Below are positions 31,538-41,851 of a stretch of DNA of 64,000 nt, piece after piece. The stretch comes from Seminavis robusta (Eukaryota; Bacillariophyta; Bacillariophyceae; Naviculales; Naviculaceae): positions 57,576-121,575 of the forward strand of contig CAICTM010000098.1 in the NCBI GenBank assembly GCA_903772945.1, given 5' to 3'. How positions within the stretch are numbered: position 1 is the stretch's first letter; each line of letters opens with the position of its first letter. Made by a program: the position numbers and the translations under genes. A model generated the notes under the pieces. It ran no database searches, had not been told where the DNA came from, and saw nothing but the letters and a program-made list of their open reading frames with translations.

Positions 31538-34453
31538 GACACCGGCAGGCAAGATCGTTCCTCACATCGTGAACGACTAGCCGAGCCTGTGACACCGAAG
31601 GTGTCGCCAAGGGTAGCCCCACATAGTTTGAAACATAGTAGAAGTCATCACGTTAATGAGCCCACTGCTAATAGTCAACTAGGTGAGTCAACCATCGCGA
31701 TTGCTCCGTCAGCCCTAGTAGCCCAGCCACTGTCTACGCCCTCTGTCCAGCCCACTTCGACGTCACTTCAGGTTCATCCCCCACACGACCGAACCAGTGC
31801 GACTCAGCACCACACTGCCACACGAACGGCAATCCAACCCCGAGAGACGTCAAACGAGACAGACCAGACAGCAGCCGAAGCAACCGAGCCCAAGCAACCG
31901 ACTCAACCACGAACTGAGCGGACCACCACGAAAGCGACACCGAATTACAACACCCAAATCGATGGGAGCGACTCACACGAGAGGAGCAACAACCAACCGA
32001 AACGGCAGCCCGAGGCAGCCACACAACAACAACAACAACAACAACACACAGCCAACGCCCCAGATGAACTCGATCGCCTGGTCGCAGCGGCAACCGAGCG
32101 ATTCAGACGAGCGGACAACTGGGAAGCCTTTGTGGCAGAATCTAGAGACGTCGTGAGCGACTTCCACAAGGACGTGGCGGACATACCACATCCAGCCGGA
32201 AAGTTGCTGGACGAATTTAGAAGGAAAGGGGCCCCAGTCGCGATGGCCACGGCCCCTTGGAGCTCACAGCGCATAGAGGAAGCATTGAAGCGTGGTCCCC
32301 ATAAATCGGCAAAGGAACACACGGACTTCCTGAGAGAAGAGTTCATAGGAATGATCAACAAAGGGCACTGGACGCTTTTGCCCTACAACATGATCAAGGA
32401 CCAATTGCCGGACCTACGGCTCAGTCCTCTCGGCGTCGTACCACAAAGAGAGAGACGTCCTCGCACGATATGCGACTACACGTTCTTTGGAGTCAACGAG
32501 GAGACTGAGGAGACAGCACCGATGGAAGCCATGCAATTCGGAAAGGCTCTCCACCGGATAATGACCAAGGTCCACCAGGCGAATCCAGCACACGGTCCTG
32601 TCTACATGTCGAAGGTAGACATAGCCGATGGCTTCTATCGAGTTTGGATACAAGCCAACGACATCCCAAAGCTGGGAATGCTGTTTCCAGCCAGAGATGG
32701 AGAAGAGCTGATGATCGCCTTCCCACTAGTCCTGCCCATGGGGTGGAAGGAATCACCACCAAACTTCAGCGCTGCAACCGAGACAGTAGCCGACATGGCC
32801 AACGCCAACATAGCCGACAACACACACCAACCGGAACCACACCGACTGGAAACCGTGTCCGAAACGCCACCAGAACACGACGTCCAGTCGCCACACGACG
32901 AAAAAGAAAACACGACCAATGCCCAACAACAGTGCAGCCCAACAACGGCACTCCCTCAGCCGACTACAGCGGCATACACGGCATCACGTGGGAAGCGACC
33001 TGTCCACTACTGGGACGTCTACGTGGATGACTTCATCGGTCTGACACAAGGGAACCGATGGAAGCGCCGCAGAACCAAGAGAATTCTTCTCCACGCACTG
33101 GACCGAATCTTCCGCGGATTGGATCCAAATGACACCCAGCACCGCCAAGAGCCAGCGTCAGTCAAGAAGCTAAAGAAGGGAGACGCATGCTGGGCCACTC
33201 GAAAGACCATCCTCGGATGGATTATCAACTCGATCACCAACACAGTGGAATTACCACAACACCGAAAGGACCGGCTGCTGGAAATCCTGGACGGCATCCA
33301 GCCTACGCAAAGACCGATAGCAACGCGACAATGGCATAAGGTCCTAGGAGAACTACGGTCGATGGTAATTGCCATTCCGGGTGCCAGAGGGCTGTTCTGC
33401 ACGCTGCAGGAAGCCTTCCGTCATCAGGAGGAGTCGGGACACCGACTGCGACTCACCAGACAGGTCCACGATTTCCTAGCCGACTTCAAATGGCTGGCCA
33501 AGGACATCAACAGTCGTCCCACTAGACTTGGCGAAGTGGTCCCCAACAGCGTACCATCCACCAGAGGAGCTTGTGATGCCTCTGGAAAGGGGATGGGCGG
33601 CGTCCACTTCATCCCCACAACCAACGGCACACAACCAATACTCTGGAGAGCCAAGTTCAACAAGAAGGTCGAACGAAGCCTGGCCTCCTTCGAAAATCCT
33701 CGAGGACCCATCACAAACAGCGACTTGGAGCTCGCAGGCTCGGTAGCCCACATGGATGTGCTCGCTCAAGCTTGTGACGTCCGAGAGCACACGATCCACA
33801 ACTGCTATGACAACACACCTACCGTGTTCTGGCAACGAAAAGGCTCAACAACAACAACCGGACCAGCTGCCTATCTACTTCGAATGCAGTCCCTACACCA
33901 GCGACACCATCGGTATCTACCGCTCCACGACTACATACCGGGCTGGGCCAATGTAATGGCAGACATATGCTCTAGGGCATGGCACTGGACAGACTCACAA
34001 CTCATCTCACATTTTAACACTCATTTTCCACAGGAGACCTCTTGGACACTATGTCCCCTTCGAACCACGATGCATTCCAGTCTGATCTCCGCCTTGTTCA
34101 AGAGGCGATCCGAGCCGGAGTCACTTCTAAACGTGCCAAAGCCATGGATCATCATTGGGAACGGTGGGACCTCTTCTGCGTGGAACAAGGAATTGATCCG
34201 TTCCTCCGCTCCATCTACGATCCAGTCCCCATCCTCCAAGTGTTTGGGCAACGATACAGAGACGGCCGAGTCGCTCCCAGTGGTCGACCAGTACGGGCTA
34301 GAACGGTGGAGGACGCACTTAGAGCCGTGGGGCAGACGTTCTCCCGCTTGGGGTCCGCGGACATCAGACGCGATGCCACTGGTAAGATCGACTTCCGAAT
34401 CCAACGACAGATTCGAGCCTACAAAAAACGCGACAAACCACCAGCAAGGGTGA
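31538..34453 (+). CDS. Reverse transcriptase-RNase H of the DIRS-like element
   Basis: An open frame directly after the Gag TGA, in the same frame. The first usable non-ATG codon near its start is a GTG at 31589, so expression may depend on stop readthrough. The N-terminal ~170 residues are Ser/Thr/Gln-rich. The RT core has TICDYTFFGVNEE, VYMSKVDIADGFYRVWIQ (first Asp, near 32625), LVLPMGWKESPPNFS and the catalytic WDVYVDDFIGL (YVDD, near 33020). RNase H follows, with RGACDASGKGMGGVHF (near 33570), the Glu block NSDLELAGSVAHMDVL, DNTPTVFWQRKG and PGWANVMADICSR. The last ~150 codons overlap the recombinase ORF in another frame, so the functional end is probably near 34050. All polymerase and RNase H residues look intact. 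Confidence 0.85.
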   Translation, partial: DTGRQDRSSHRERLAEPVTPKVSPRVAPHSLKHSRSHHVNEPTANSQLGESTIAIAPSALVAQPLSTPSVQPTSTSLQVHPPHDRTSATQHHTATRTAIQPRETSNETDQTAAEATEPKQPTQPRTERTTTKATPNYNTQIDGSDSHERSNNQPKRQPEAATQQQQQQQHTANAPDELDRLVAAATERFRRADNWEAFVAESRDVVSDFHKDVADIPHPAGKLLDEFRRKGAPVAMATAPWSSQRIEEALKRGPHKSAKEHTDFLREEFIGMINKGHWTLLPYNMIKDQLPDLRLSPLGVVPQRERRPRTICDYTFFGVNEETEETAPMEAMQFGKALHRIMTKVHQANPAHGPVYMSKVDIADGFYRVWIQANDIPKLGMLFPARDGEELMIAFPLVLPMGWKESPPNFSAATETVADMANANIADNTHQPEPHRLETVSETPPEHDVQSPHDEKENTTNAQQQCSPTTALPQPTTAAYTASRGKRPVHYWDVYVDDFIGLTQGNRWKRRRTKRILLHALDRIFRGLDPNDTQHRQEPASVKKLKKGDACWATRKTILGWIINSITNTVELPQHRKDRLLEILDGIQPTQRPIATRQWHKVLGELRSMVIAIPGARGLFCTLQEAFRHQEESGHRLRLTRQVHDFLADFKWLAKDINSRPTRLGEVVPNSVPSTRGACDASGKGMGGVHFIPTTNGTQPILWRAKFNKKVERSLASFENPRGPITNSDLELAGSVAHMDVLAQACDVREHTIHNCYDNTPTVFWQRKGSTTTTGPAAYLLRMQSLHQRHHRYLPLHDYIPGWANVMADICSRAWHWTDSQLISHFNTHFPQETSWTLCPLRTTMHSSLISALFKRRSEPESLLNVPKPWIIIGNGGTSSAWNKELIRSSAPSTIQSPSSKCLGNDTETAESLPVVDQYGLERWRTHLEPWGRRSPAWGPRTSDAMPLVRSTSESNDRFEPTKNATNHQQG

Positions 34454-35226
34454 AGCCACTCCCAATCACGATAGTGCTCCACATCCTTCAACAAGCGTAC
34501 CACAACAATCAACAAGATGACCGGCGTGTCATTGCCAACATCATCGCCATCGCCTTCTTCTTCCTCTTGCGACCAGGCGAGTACACAGGCACCACTAGCG
34601 ACGACACACCGTTTGCACTCCAGGACGTCGCCCCATACCTTGGACAACGACGACTGGACCCACTTCTAGCACCCCTCGAGGAAATAGAAGCAGCCACCAC
34701 GGTGGCCTACACGTTCACTACCCAAAAGAACGGACACACCAACGAAATACTCACTCACGGACGCAGTGGCCATCCACTCTGCTGCCCCGTGACTGCAACT
34801 ACCCGTCTCATCCTTTACCACAGATCCCAGCGCACAGCTGGCAACTTGCCACGCTCAAAAGGGGACACCCCGATCGCCTCCTACTATCGCAACCAACGCC
34901 GCGTACCTGTGAAAGCAAAGGACGTCACGGATATCATTCGCACAACAGCAACACTCCTGTACCACCGTACCGGCATTCCATCTACAGAATTAAGTGCGAA
35001 ATCCCTTCGCGCTGGAGGAGCAATGTCGCTCCTTTGTGGCAAGATCGACGGCGACATCATCCGCATGCTCGGCTGATGGCACAGCGACTCCATGATGAGG
35101 TACCTCCATCTACAGGCACAACCCATCATGCGACACTTCGCCAACGTCATGTTTAACAACGGCACCTACACCTTCCTTCCCGATGAAACAGTGCCGATTC
35201 AAGACGACGCTGCCGACGGGGAGTGA
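34051..35226 (+). pseudogene. Tyrosine recombinase of the DIRS-like element, with an in-frame TGA
   Basis: The first ATG is at 34051 (MSPSNHDAFQSDL). The frame runs 392 codons to TGA at 35224-35226, with an internal TGA at codon 342 (35074-35076). The N-terminal core-binding helices are followed by the catalytic domain: IVLHILQQAYH, IAFFFLLRPGEYTG (first Arg), TQKNGHTNEILTHGRSGHPL, then SAKSLRAGGAMSLLCGKID (second Arg). After the stop come WHSDSMMRYLHLQ (catalytic Tyr) and a tail to DDAADGE. The stop sits where recombinases usually have Arg before W-H/R-S, and it cuts off the catalytic tyrosine. Unless UGA is read through, the enzyme is dead. Confidence 0.85.
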
Positions 35227-35616
35227 GCTCCAGGCACCGCCTGGCGCCGGGCACGACCGCCTAAATCCCCACGCACCTACACCGCCACTACATAATTCCT
35301 CGGCGTCCTACTACGCACGCCGACGCTCCCCCTACACACACTCCCATTTTATTCCAAAAAACCAGCGTTTCGATCCTCCTCAACGCAACCACAATCAACA
35401 TCGAATCCAACATTCAACGTCCAATGCGGCACCCACCCGCATTGCCGTCTTCACCGACAATTCCCGCCCGTCTTCCACCGATGGCGGACAAATGGCGGAG
35501 GCGGAGGCCGCTATGCCGCGAAGGAAAAGTGGGGCCCTTAGTAAAGTGCATTTGCCACCATACCACAAGCTGCATAGCACCACCGCACCCAAAACCATGA
35601 GGCAGCAGAAGCCTAG

Positions 35617-35663
35617 ATTGGCAGCCCCGTAGGGGCTGCCAATAAACATGCATGCGCATGCAT
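35617..35663. repeat. Perfect hairpin plus palindrome at the element's 3' end
   Basis: Arms attggcagcccc (35617-35628) and ggggctgccaat (35632-35643) pair perfectly around gta. An aataaa follows, then a 16-nt perfect palindrome, atgcatgcgcatgcat (35648-35663). The hairpin with poly(A)-like signal may mark the 3' end of the retroelement RNA. Confidence 0.75.
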
Positions 35664-36412
35664 TATGGATTGTTTCATCGCTTAATAGTTTAAGTACAGT
35701 AGGGCTTGTGCGCTACGGTGCAGTACCGGTACTGCAGTACCGTACAGTACATACTTACCATACTTGTTCTCTATTATATTTTTAAAAAATAGACTACTGA
35801 TACGTCAAATACCGTCTCAGGAAAAAAGCTCGCTTGTACCAAAAACAAAAATTTAATACAGTAATCCAATTGGTAAACATAAAAATTGGTAAACATGAAA
35901 ATCAAAATACCTTTTCAGCATAATCCGTGACGTGTCTTATCTCCGCGACACGTTACTCTCCTCAATCATACTTTAAAATTAAGATAATAGGTTTAAGATA
36001 GGGAATAGGGAGTACTCAGATTTACAGAAATATTCAGATAATCTAGACACTCAGATTTCATACAATTTTAGCAAAGAGTGGCTAGATTAAGTAAACTGTA
36101 CTGAAACATGTCACCAACCGCCAAATCGCTAGAACACAGGCTTGGGCCTCTGTGGTTACTTTTTGATTTTGGCATGACTCTTTCATCTCCTCTGTGAGAC
36201 TCATCAGTGCTGGGCTAAATTATATGTACTTGTGAAACTTTGGATTGTGTCGGCAGGCCCGTAGATTTCGTTGCGTGTGTTGATCATTGTTTCTGGTGAT
36301 TCTCGAGAATGTCTAAGTATTTCAAGTCTTTCCCAAACCAGTAAGATAAGCTACCAGCACCAACATCTCAAATCCTAAGCTAATACTACTAGTAAGTGGG
36401 GAGTCAGGGCAG

Positions 36413-36565
36413 CTAGTGCCCACTGTCTTCCACATCACTGTCTACATCCAAGTCCTCCATATCCCCATCTTGGGGTGCCTCCTCTACATCTTTGTTTCAT
36501 CAATTTTGGCTTTGCACCTTTGCCTTTTTGGGCTTCCTTGGTGGCTCCTCCCTGTCTTCGGGCAT
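36413..36565 (-). pseudogene. Remnant of an acidic C-terminal tail
   Basis: The minus strand reads MPEDREEPPRKPKKAKVQSQ from an ATG-like codon at 36565. After one frame change it continues as DVEEAPQDGDMEDLDVDSDV, then EDSGH and a stop. A basic segment followed by an acidic tail is common at protein C-termini, including transposases. The parent gene is not identified. Confidence 0.3.
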
Positions 36566-36963
36566 GATTAGTATTAGGGTATGTGACAAAAGCTGCTAGT
36601 GGCTATAATAAGATAATGACTTGACTCAGTGTGCCTGTTGATGAATCCTGTAAGATACTTCCAGTACAGGACTAAGAATATAGTTATCTTATATATGAGG
36701 TAAAAGTGTACTATCTTTGACTAAAAGGGCATTGTCTCCTCCCGAAAGCTGCGGCTAAAGCCAAATTTTGCCCTTTAGCCTATCGCCATTTTAGCCAAAA
36801 TTGAGTCTCTACGTCTCTACCATATCAAGGCTGCTACACGAAGTGGCTAAACAGGGAATCGATTGTTTCTTGTATTTTACAGAATTCCATTTTTGGTTTT
36901 TATGATCATTTTTTTTTAAATGACATCATAGCGGCACAGTGACGCACCGCCCACGCACACTAG

Positions 36964-37047
36964 TGTTTCGTCTTCAAGCCATCAGTGCGGTCAAACTATC
37001 AAGGACTGGCTTGCCGGTCACAAGATCGTTCCGTTTGTTGATACCAC
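36964..37047. repeat. Dispersed repeat, copy B
   Basis: Second copy of the repeat at 27498-27593, same orientation, lacking the acgcaccgtata segment. It lies in a gene-free region 9.4 kb from copy A. Confidence 0.8.
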
Positions 37048-37750
37048 CGCGAGACAAGAACGAGGAAAGAGGTTTGTCCACGATCAGATCTAAGGAATTC
37101 CTTTGAGAGGTTTTAATGAACAAGTGCTTACGTGACTGTTGTAGCAGCTATGAAGCGCAAAATTAGTGCCACGGTGACAGATGAAAGGGTTGTGTCGATG
37201 GTTGCCGGGAACACTGACGTGGTGTCAACCCTTTCCACTGAGACTGGATCGAGGTTTCTTGCCATGGCTACCGTTTCTCTATTACACCAGAGTAGCTAGT
37301 GGTGGCACCTTCGAACCAGCTAGCTACTAGTCAGCCAGCTACTAGCTAGTACCACTGGGCAGCCAAAACCACCACCCAAACAGTAATGGTCGGCTTGCTG
37401 GCTAAAAGCTATGGTACCGGTAGATGAGAGAGATTGGGTGGAGGTGTAGAGTTCCATGGCCTGTTACAAGAGGAGGCAGCGTCAATCTACCGGTAGCGGG
37501 GGTACCGGTCCAGGCTCTTTCTCGAACCAGCCGCCATGAACTTGACGAATTTGAGAGTTGAGTGAGCGCTTGCTCCAATGCTAGCTAGAGTAAACACGTA
37601 CATGTCTAAGCGTGTAGTTGATCCTTTAGTAAGATAGCAATGGTATGGTTTATGTATAGGGTTATGTGCATTGTCTTCAAGGTTAGCATGTACAACGTTT
37701 TGAATGTAAACAGATGTCCTTGTGTGGCAAGCAATGTTCAATGGCTACTA

Positions 37751-38668
37751 CTATGCAGAGACAGCGGTGTGTGTCTTTTGACAGAATCCGACCAAGTTGC
37801 GGTCCTTGGTCAGATTGGCCAGCTCTTCCCATACTCGTTGGACGTTGCCAAGATCATTGAGCTTGTAGTAGATATCGGCTTGGTTCTTCATGATCTCTTG
37901 AATAACACGAAAGGACTCTGGTTCCTCTGCCACCGGACGCAGCAAGTTCATGCTTTCTCCGTAAAAGAGGAGTGCCTTGAGGTACGCCTTGTGGCCATCT
38001 TCCTTGCTGCCCTTTTGATGCAGTGCGAGTGCCGTGTTGTAGATGAGCACGGCACTGCAAAAGCTGTGTCGTTCAATCGTCAGGCGGCCACAGGCTTTGG
38101 TGGGGTCTTCAAAGACGAATGCTTGGCTGTACAGGACAGTGGGATTCTCGGGAGAGGCAGGCAATGCGGCGGCTTGTACATCTTCTCCCAATCGGATGGG
38201 CTTGGAGGAAACGGCGTTCCCAAGCAGAGACATGAGGGAGAGTTCACTGGAAGAGAGGCGAGATCCAGAGGGTAATGTTCCCGCGTTTTGACATCCCTCA
38301 TTCAATTGCTTCAGTGCAGAGCGGAAGTATCGCAGTGCCTTGCTGGTGTCTTCCAGCTCCAAAAGGCAAGCTCCTTCTTCGTTGGCTTTAGCGGCTCGGG
38401 TCAGAGCTTTGTTCATGTTGTTGGGCATATTATTGAAAGCTGATAAAAGTGAAGGTAGCTTCTTGATTGTGGTGTCGTTGAGATTGTGAGCTGGAGAAAA
38501 AGAGGAACGGTTGTGGGCTTCAGCAGTCCCAGTATCAGAGGAAAGAGGAAAGAAGAGCGGCTGACAAGCATGCATGAACAGAGGTGGCAAGATCTCAGGA
38601 TCCATCTCGGATGCTGAGGGAGAAAACTTGCATTTGATTTCTGCCACGTAGCCACAACAGACATTCAT
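37751..38668 (-). CDS. TPR-like helical protein, paralogue of 42689-43339
   Basis: 305 residues with ATG at 38668; an internal start at MPNNMNKALTRAAKA would give a length close to its paralogue. Helical pairs resemble tetratricopeptide repeats: NEEGACLLELEDTSKALRYF, SAVLIYNTALALHQKGSKED, HKAYLKALLFYGESMNLL, IQEIMKNQADIYYKLNDLGN. The paralogue shows the same series (NQLLLTGDASQAFGHYRTAI, SAVLIYNCAVCLHKRG, VLRNQANIFYQLNDFSNV). This is a family common in diatoms with unknown function. The N-terminal 70 residues are not shared. Probably a soluble scaffold; no catalytic motif. Confidence 0.7.
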   Translation of the reverse strand: MNVCCGYVAEIKCKFSPSASEMDPEILPPLFMHACQPLFFPLSSDTGTAEAHNRSSFSPAHNLNDTTIKKLPSLLSAFNNMPNNMNKALTRAAKANEEGACLLELEDTSKALRYFRSALKQLNEGCQNAGTLPSGSRLSSSELSLMSLLGNAVSSKPIRLGEDVQAAALPASPENPTVLYSQAFVFEDPTKACGRLTIERHSFCSAVLIYNTALALHQKGSKEDGHKAYLKALLFYGESMNLLRPVAEEPESFRVIQEIMKNQADIYYKLNDLGNVQRVWEELANLTKDRNLVGFCQKTHTAVSA

Positions 38669-41600
38669 GGTATTAGCTCCCTCTTACGTGTTGCTGAATA
38701 AGCTTAAGTGTTGTACCCTTCAAGTAAGACACTTTCTTCTCTATGTCTCGAATCCTGGCATTGATCTTAATTGAAGTTGTGACTCCAGAATGACAAATGC
38801 CCCGACTCTTCGTACTTCTCAGACGCGGTGACCTTTTATTGCCGCTTCTTGCATTGCCATTTTAAGTTTGACAGCTGCCCGCTTGAACACTCATTATAAA
38901 AGATTTAGAGTATTGCCCTGGCGCGACAAGATAATGAGGGCTCAAGCTGTTGTTGAGGAAGGTTGAGGAGAACGTTTACGTCATTCACTGAGTGCAGTCT
39001 CACTAATGCTTCTTTTGGTAGTGGAGTCTTGGTCAATAGGGTCTTCAGGCCCCCATCTTTTCGAAAGTTCAACAAATGTATTAAACAAAACTGCAAGGTT
39101 TCTGGTGAAAAGAACTACAATGTCCGAATAGGCCTAAAGATCACAGCTGCTAAAGGCTTCTATTCCTGCGAAAGTGAACTTGTACATGTACACGATCTTT
39201 TAAAAAACAAGAGATAAGCTTATTAGTTAGTTAGATGATGGAGCTGATGATGGTATCTCTTCAAGTCATCATCATGCGGAGCTTTGGGGTGCGTTCTCCA
39301 TGATTAGCTACGGTGGAGCTGATTCCTTACAGAAGCTCCTTTATCGACTATGGACTGTGTTTTAGCGTTCTGGCTTATAGGCAAGCTTCAAGCTGGGGAT
39401 TGCCCGACATGTATGTTTGCCACAAATGCGGAGAAGCGGAGAAAGAGACACGACAGAACTTCCGTGTCTGCCGAGGAATCGAATCTATATGGCTTTGCTT
39501 TTGAGGTGGACGGTCGTGCTTGACAAGAATTCCAATGCGATGAACTCTATAACAATTGTTTCATCATGAGGATAATGGCCACCGTTCTTGAAGTTTGCTC
39601 GCCCTTATTGTTCAACTGCGGATCCAAGGTTTCAACGCTTCAACCCTGCTTCCGGCCGTTGCGTTGTATTGTCAAGGCTGTACGGTAGTCATTGGGTTAG
39701 GTGCCTTGAAGAAGGGCGGTCGTACCGGGACCTCCGCGGAGCGACTGCTGTCTTTGGATGGTGGCAATTGAAACATTGAAACACAGAGTCCGAGAGATAG
39801 AGAGAGATGCCCCCAGAGTCGGCCGAGTCGCAGCTCTGGAAGTCGTTGGAAGTTGGAACTCAAAGCGATAAAGGGTTGACGCCTCGATTGGCTTCTTGTC
39901 TTCTACTAGAGCTGATGGATGGTCCGGAACGGCTTTAATAATAGAGAAGCCGTGCAGTAAATTGGCAAATTGGCAGCTACAGCTGCAACCAAGCCATTCA
40001 TACCGTCTCCCCAATCCCCAATGAAGTGAATAAAAAGTGCACAGCCAATGTCTGCTCTAGCACGAATATAAGTATTGAATCATCGTTCCTTTCCAGACGT
40101 CTTGAAGTGAGCAAGTGCATACAGGTCAGTGAGCAATGCTTCGACGACGAAAAAGACCAACCTATGAACCTATGGCTCCTCTATTGCAATTGTTCAAAGT
40201 CAAGACTTGGTTGTCACTGGATGGTTCCGCTTTGATATCTAGCACAGACGGATAGCATGTTTAGAGTTTAGAGTATCCGTAGTCAGTTGCAACCCCGCAC
40301 ATGTTGTCTTGGCGTGGGTTCAAAGCAAGAGTGAACATCATCGAAATGTGACTGACTGGCTTTGGAATGGTTAGGCTTCAACATGAGCTACAAGTCTACT
40401 AACCCCTTACCGCAACACTACGGTACCCGCCACTGGTACCGGTACCGTCCGGTGGTAGCTCTGGTGGTATTGATACCGGCAGAGAACACAGAACACAGAA
40501 CCGACGAGCCAAAGCAGAAGCCGAGGAGGAGAATGAACGGCAAAGTAGATGCAATGCATCTACGCGTATGTGTGTGATATTGAATGTCTTTGTGTCAAGG
40601 ACCTGGCTAGCTAGGTACAGTACTGGTACTACGGCCATTGCTCCTGCTAGCTAGCTATCGATAGAGTGTACGATACCGGTAGTAGGCTCTTCTTTCGGTA
40701 AAGAGAACCCAAGCCGCAATTACCTTCTGGATTCCGGTGCCACCAAGTAAGTTAACTGTGGTTGGGTGAAACCAAGTTGAACAAACAAAAGATGTACAAG
40801 GAAGTGATATCATAGTAGCTAGTTCTGGTAGTACCAGCGAGAGGGCCAAGCCCAAGCAGGCAGTGTGGGATACGACAACAAACGAGTGATTATACAAAAA
40901 CGGTCGTATGATAGGAGAGATGCTACCTGCGTCCCTCTAGCTTCTTGGTTTCTTGTTCCTCGGTGGCTTTATGTTGCATGAGGAATGAGTCCAACAATGA
41001 TGCCAGTACGGAGAAACAGTGTGCCTCTTGCTTGCAAGGAGGTAAACCCGAAGAAACAAGGTGCCTCAAGCAGACTTGGCTGTTCATTATTACGAGCTAG
41101 CAAGAAGCTCTGCTCGTAACTGTAGCTAACGATGTGATTTGCAAGAGCTTTTGCAAGTAAGGCTTCTATTCTGTTGAATTCGTGGTTGGAACGAGCTGTC
41201 AGAAAGCAGCCAAAGTTTTTCTTATCGTATGAAACCTCTGGGTTCCAGTGAAGCAGGGGCAGCAACCACTCCATCCACCGAGAACGAGTAGTAGTACTAA
41301 GGACACAGTTGCTTCTTGCCTTTGAGGAAAGCATTCGGCTACTCCTGCGTCGAAACAAGTACCGTAGGAAGTTCTAGCCCGGCTAGAGCCGGAATGGCCA
41401 AATACTAGAAAGAACTGAACCAGCCATTCTACTTACTTTTCCTCTGTCTAAATCATAGACTGCTGGAGACATACCAATCGTACCTCTCAGCCAGCCAACC
41501 GTAAAGATCAAAGTTACTCGTCGACAGGTAGATTCCAAGACGTAGGGATGGCCAAATAGAACAGAAAGCTGGTCACCAGGCTTTCACTCTCTATCTACCA

Positions 41601-41851
41601 ACATGTCCTTCCAATTTTCAGCCACAGTACTACTACTAGCTAGCTAGTCCAACCAGAGTTACTCGTCGATCTGCAATGGAATGAATGGCCACATGGAACA
41701 GAAAGCAGCCAACCACCATTTTATCCCCCATCTAATTCGGACCGTACGAAAACGCTGGCTAGCTAGCTACCCGCTTACTCGTCAAGAAGCAGGGAAGGAA
41801 TAGCCCGAAGGAACGGTCGAACAGCCTCTTCTCTCACCATTTTCACTTTGC
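38669..41851. other. Gene-poor spacer of 3.2 kb
   Basis: Several short frames on both strands (for example around 39697-40014 and 40969-41358 minus) lack ATG starts or coding character and are not called. GGTACCGGTACC-type clusters lie at about 40422-40447 and 40616-40682, and CTAGCTAG tracts at about 40603-40660, 41636-41648 and 41757-41770. Confidence 0.45.

Larger units (their letters stand above)
29085..35665 (+). mobile_element. DIRS-like tyrosine-recombinase retrotransposon
   Basis: Three consecutive coding regions (Gag-like, RT-RNase H, tyrosine recombinase) in this order, with no DDE integrase, protease or recognisable LTR. This set defines the DIRS order of retrotransposons, which integrate through a tyrosine recombinase. 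The outer limits are estimates: the left from a change in base composition, the right from a palindromic pair at 35617-35663. I could not find split direct or inverted terminal repeats by eye. Two in-frame TGA codons (31535-31537 and 35074-35076) interrupt the coding frames. Confidence 0.85.
35666..37750. other. Long A+T-rich spacer
   Basis: Mostly non-coding, with GGTACC/CAGTAC clusters at about 35725-35755 and 37480-37512 and CTAGCTAG tracts near 37316-37350. It contains the coding remnant at 36413-36565 and the dispersed repeat at 36964-37047. Confidence 0.5.

Noticed and set aside
35183-35632. A 149-codon ORF after the recombinase
   Set aside because: Overlaps the recombinase tail in another frame and is Pro/His/Arg-rich from C-rich DNA; likely 3' untranslated sequence of the element.
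40969-41358. A 129-codon minus-strand frame
   Set aside because: Starts with TTG, has no domain and lies in repeat-rich spacer.
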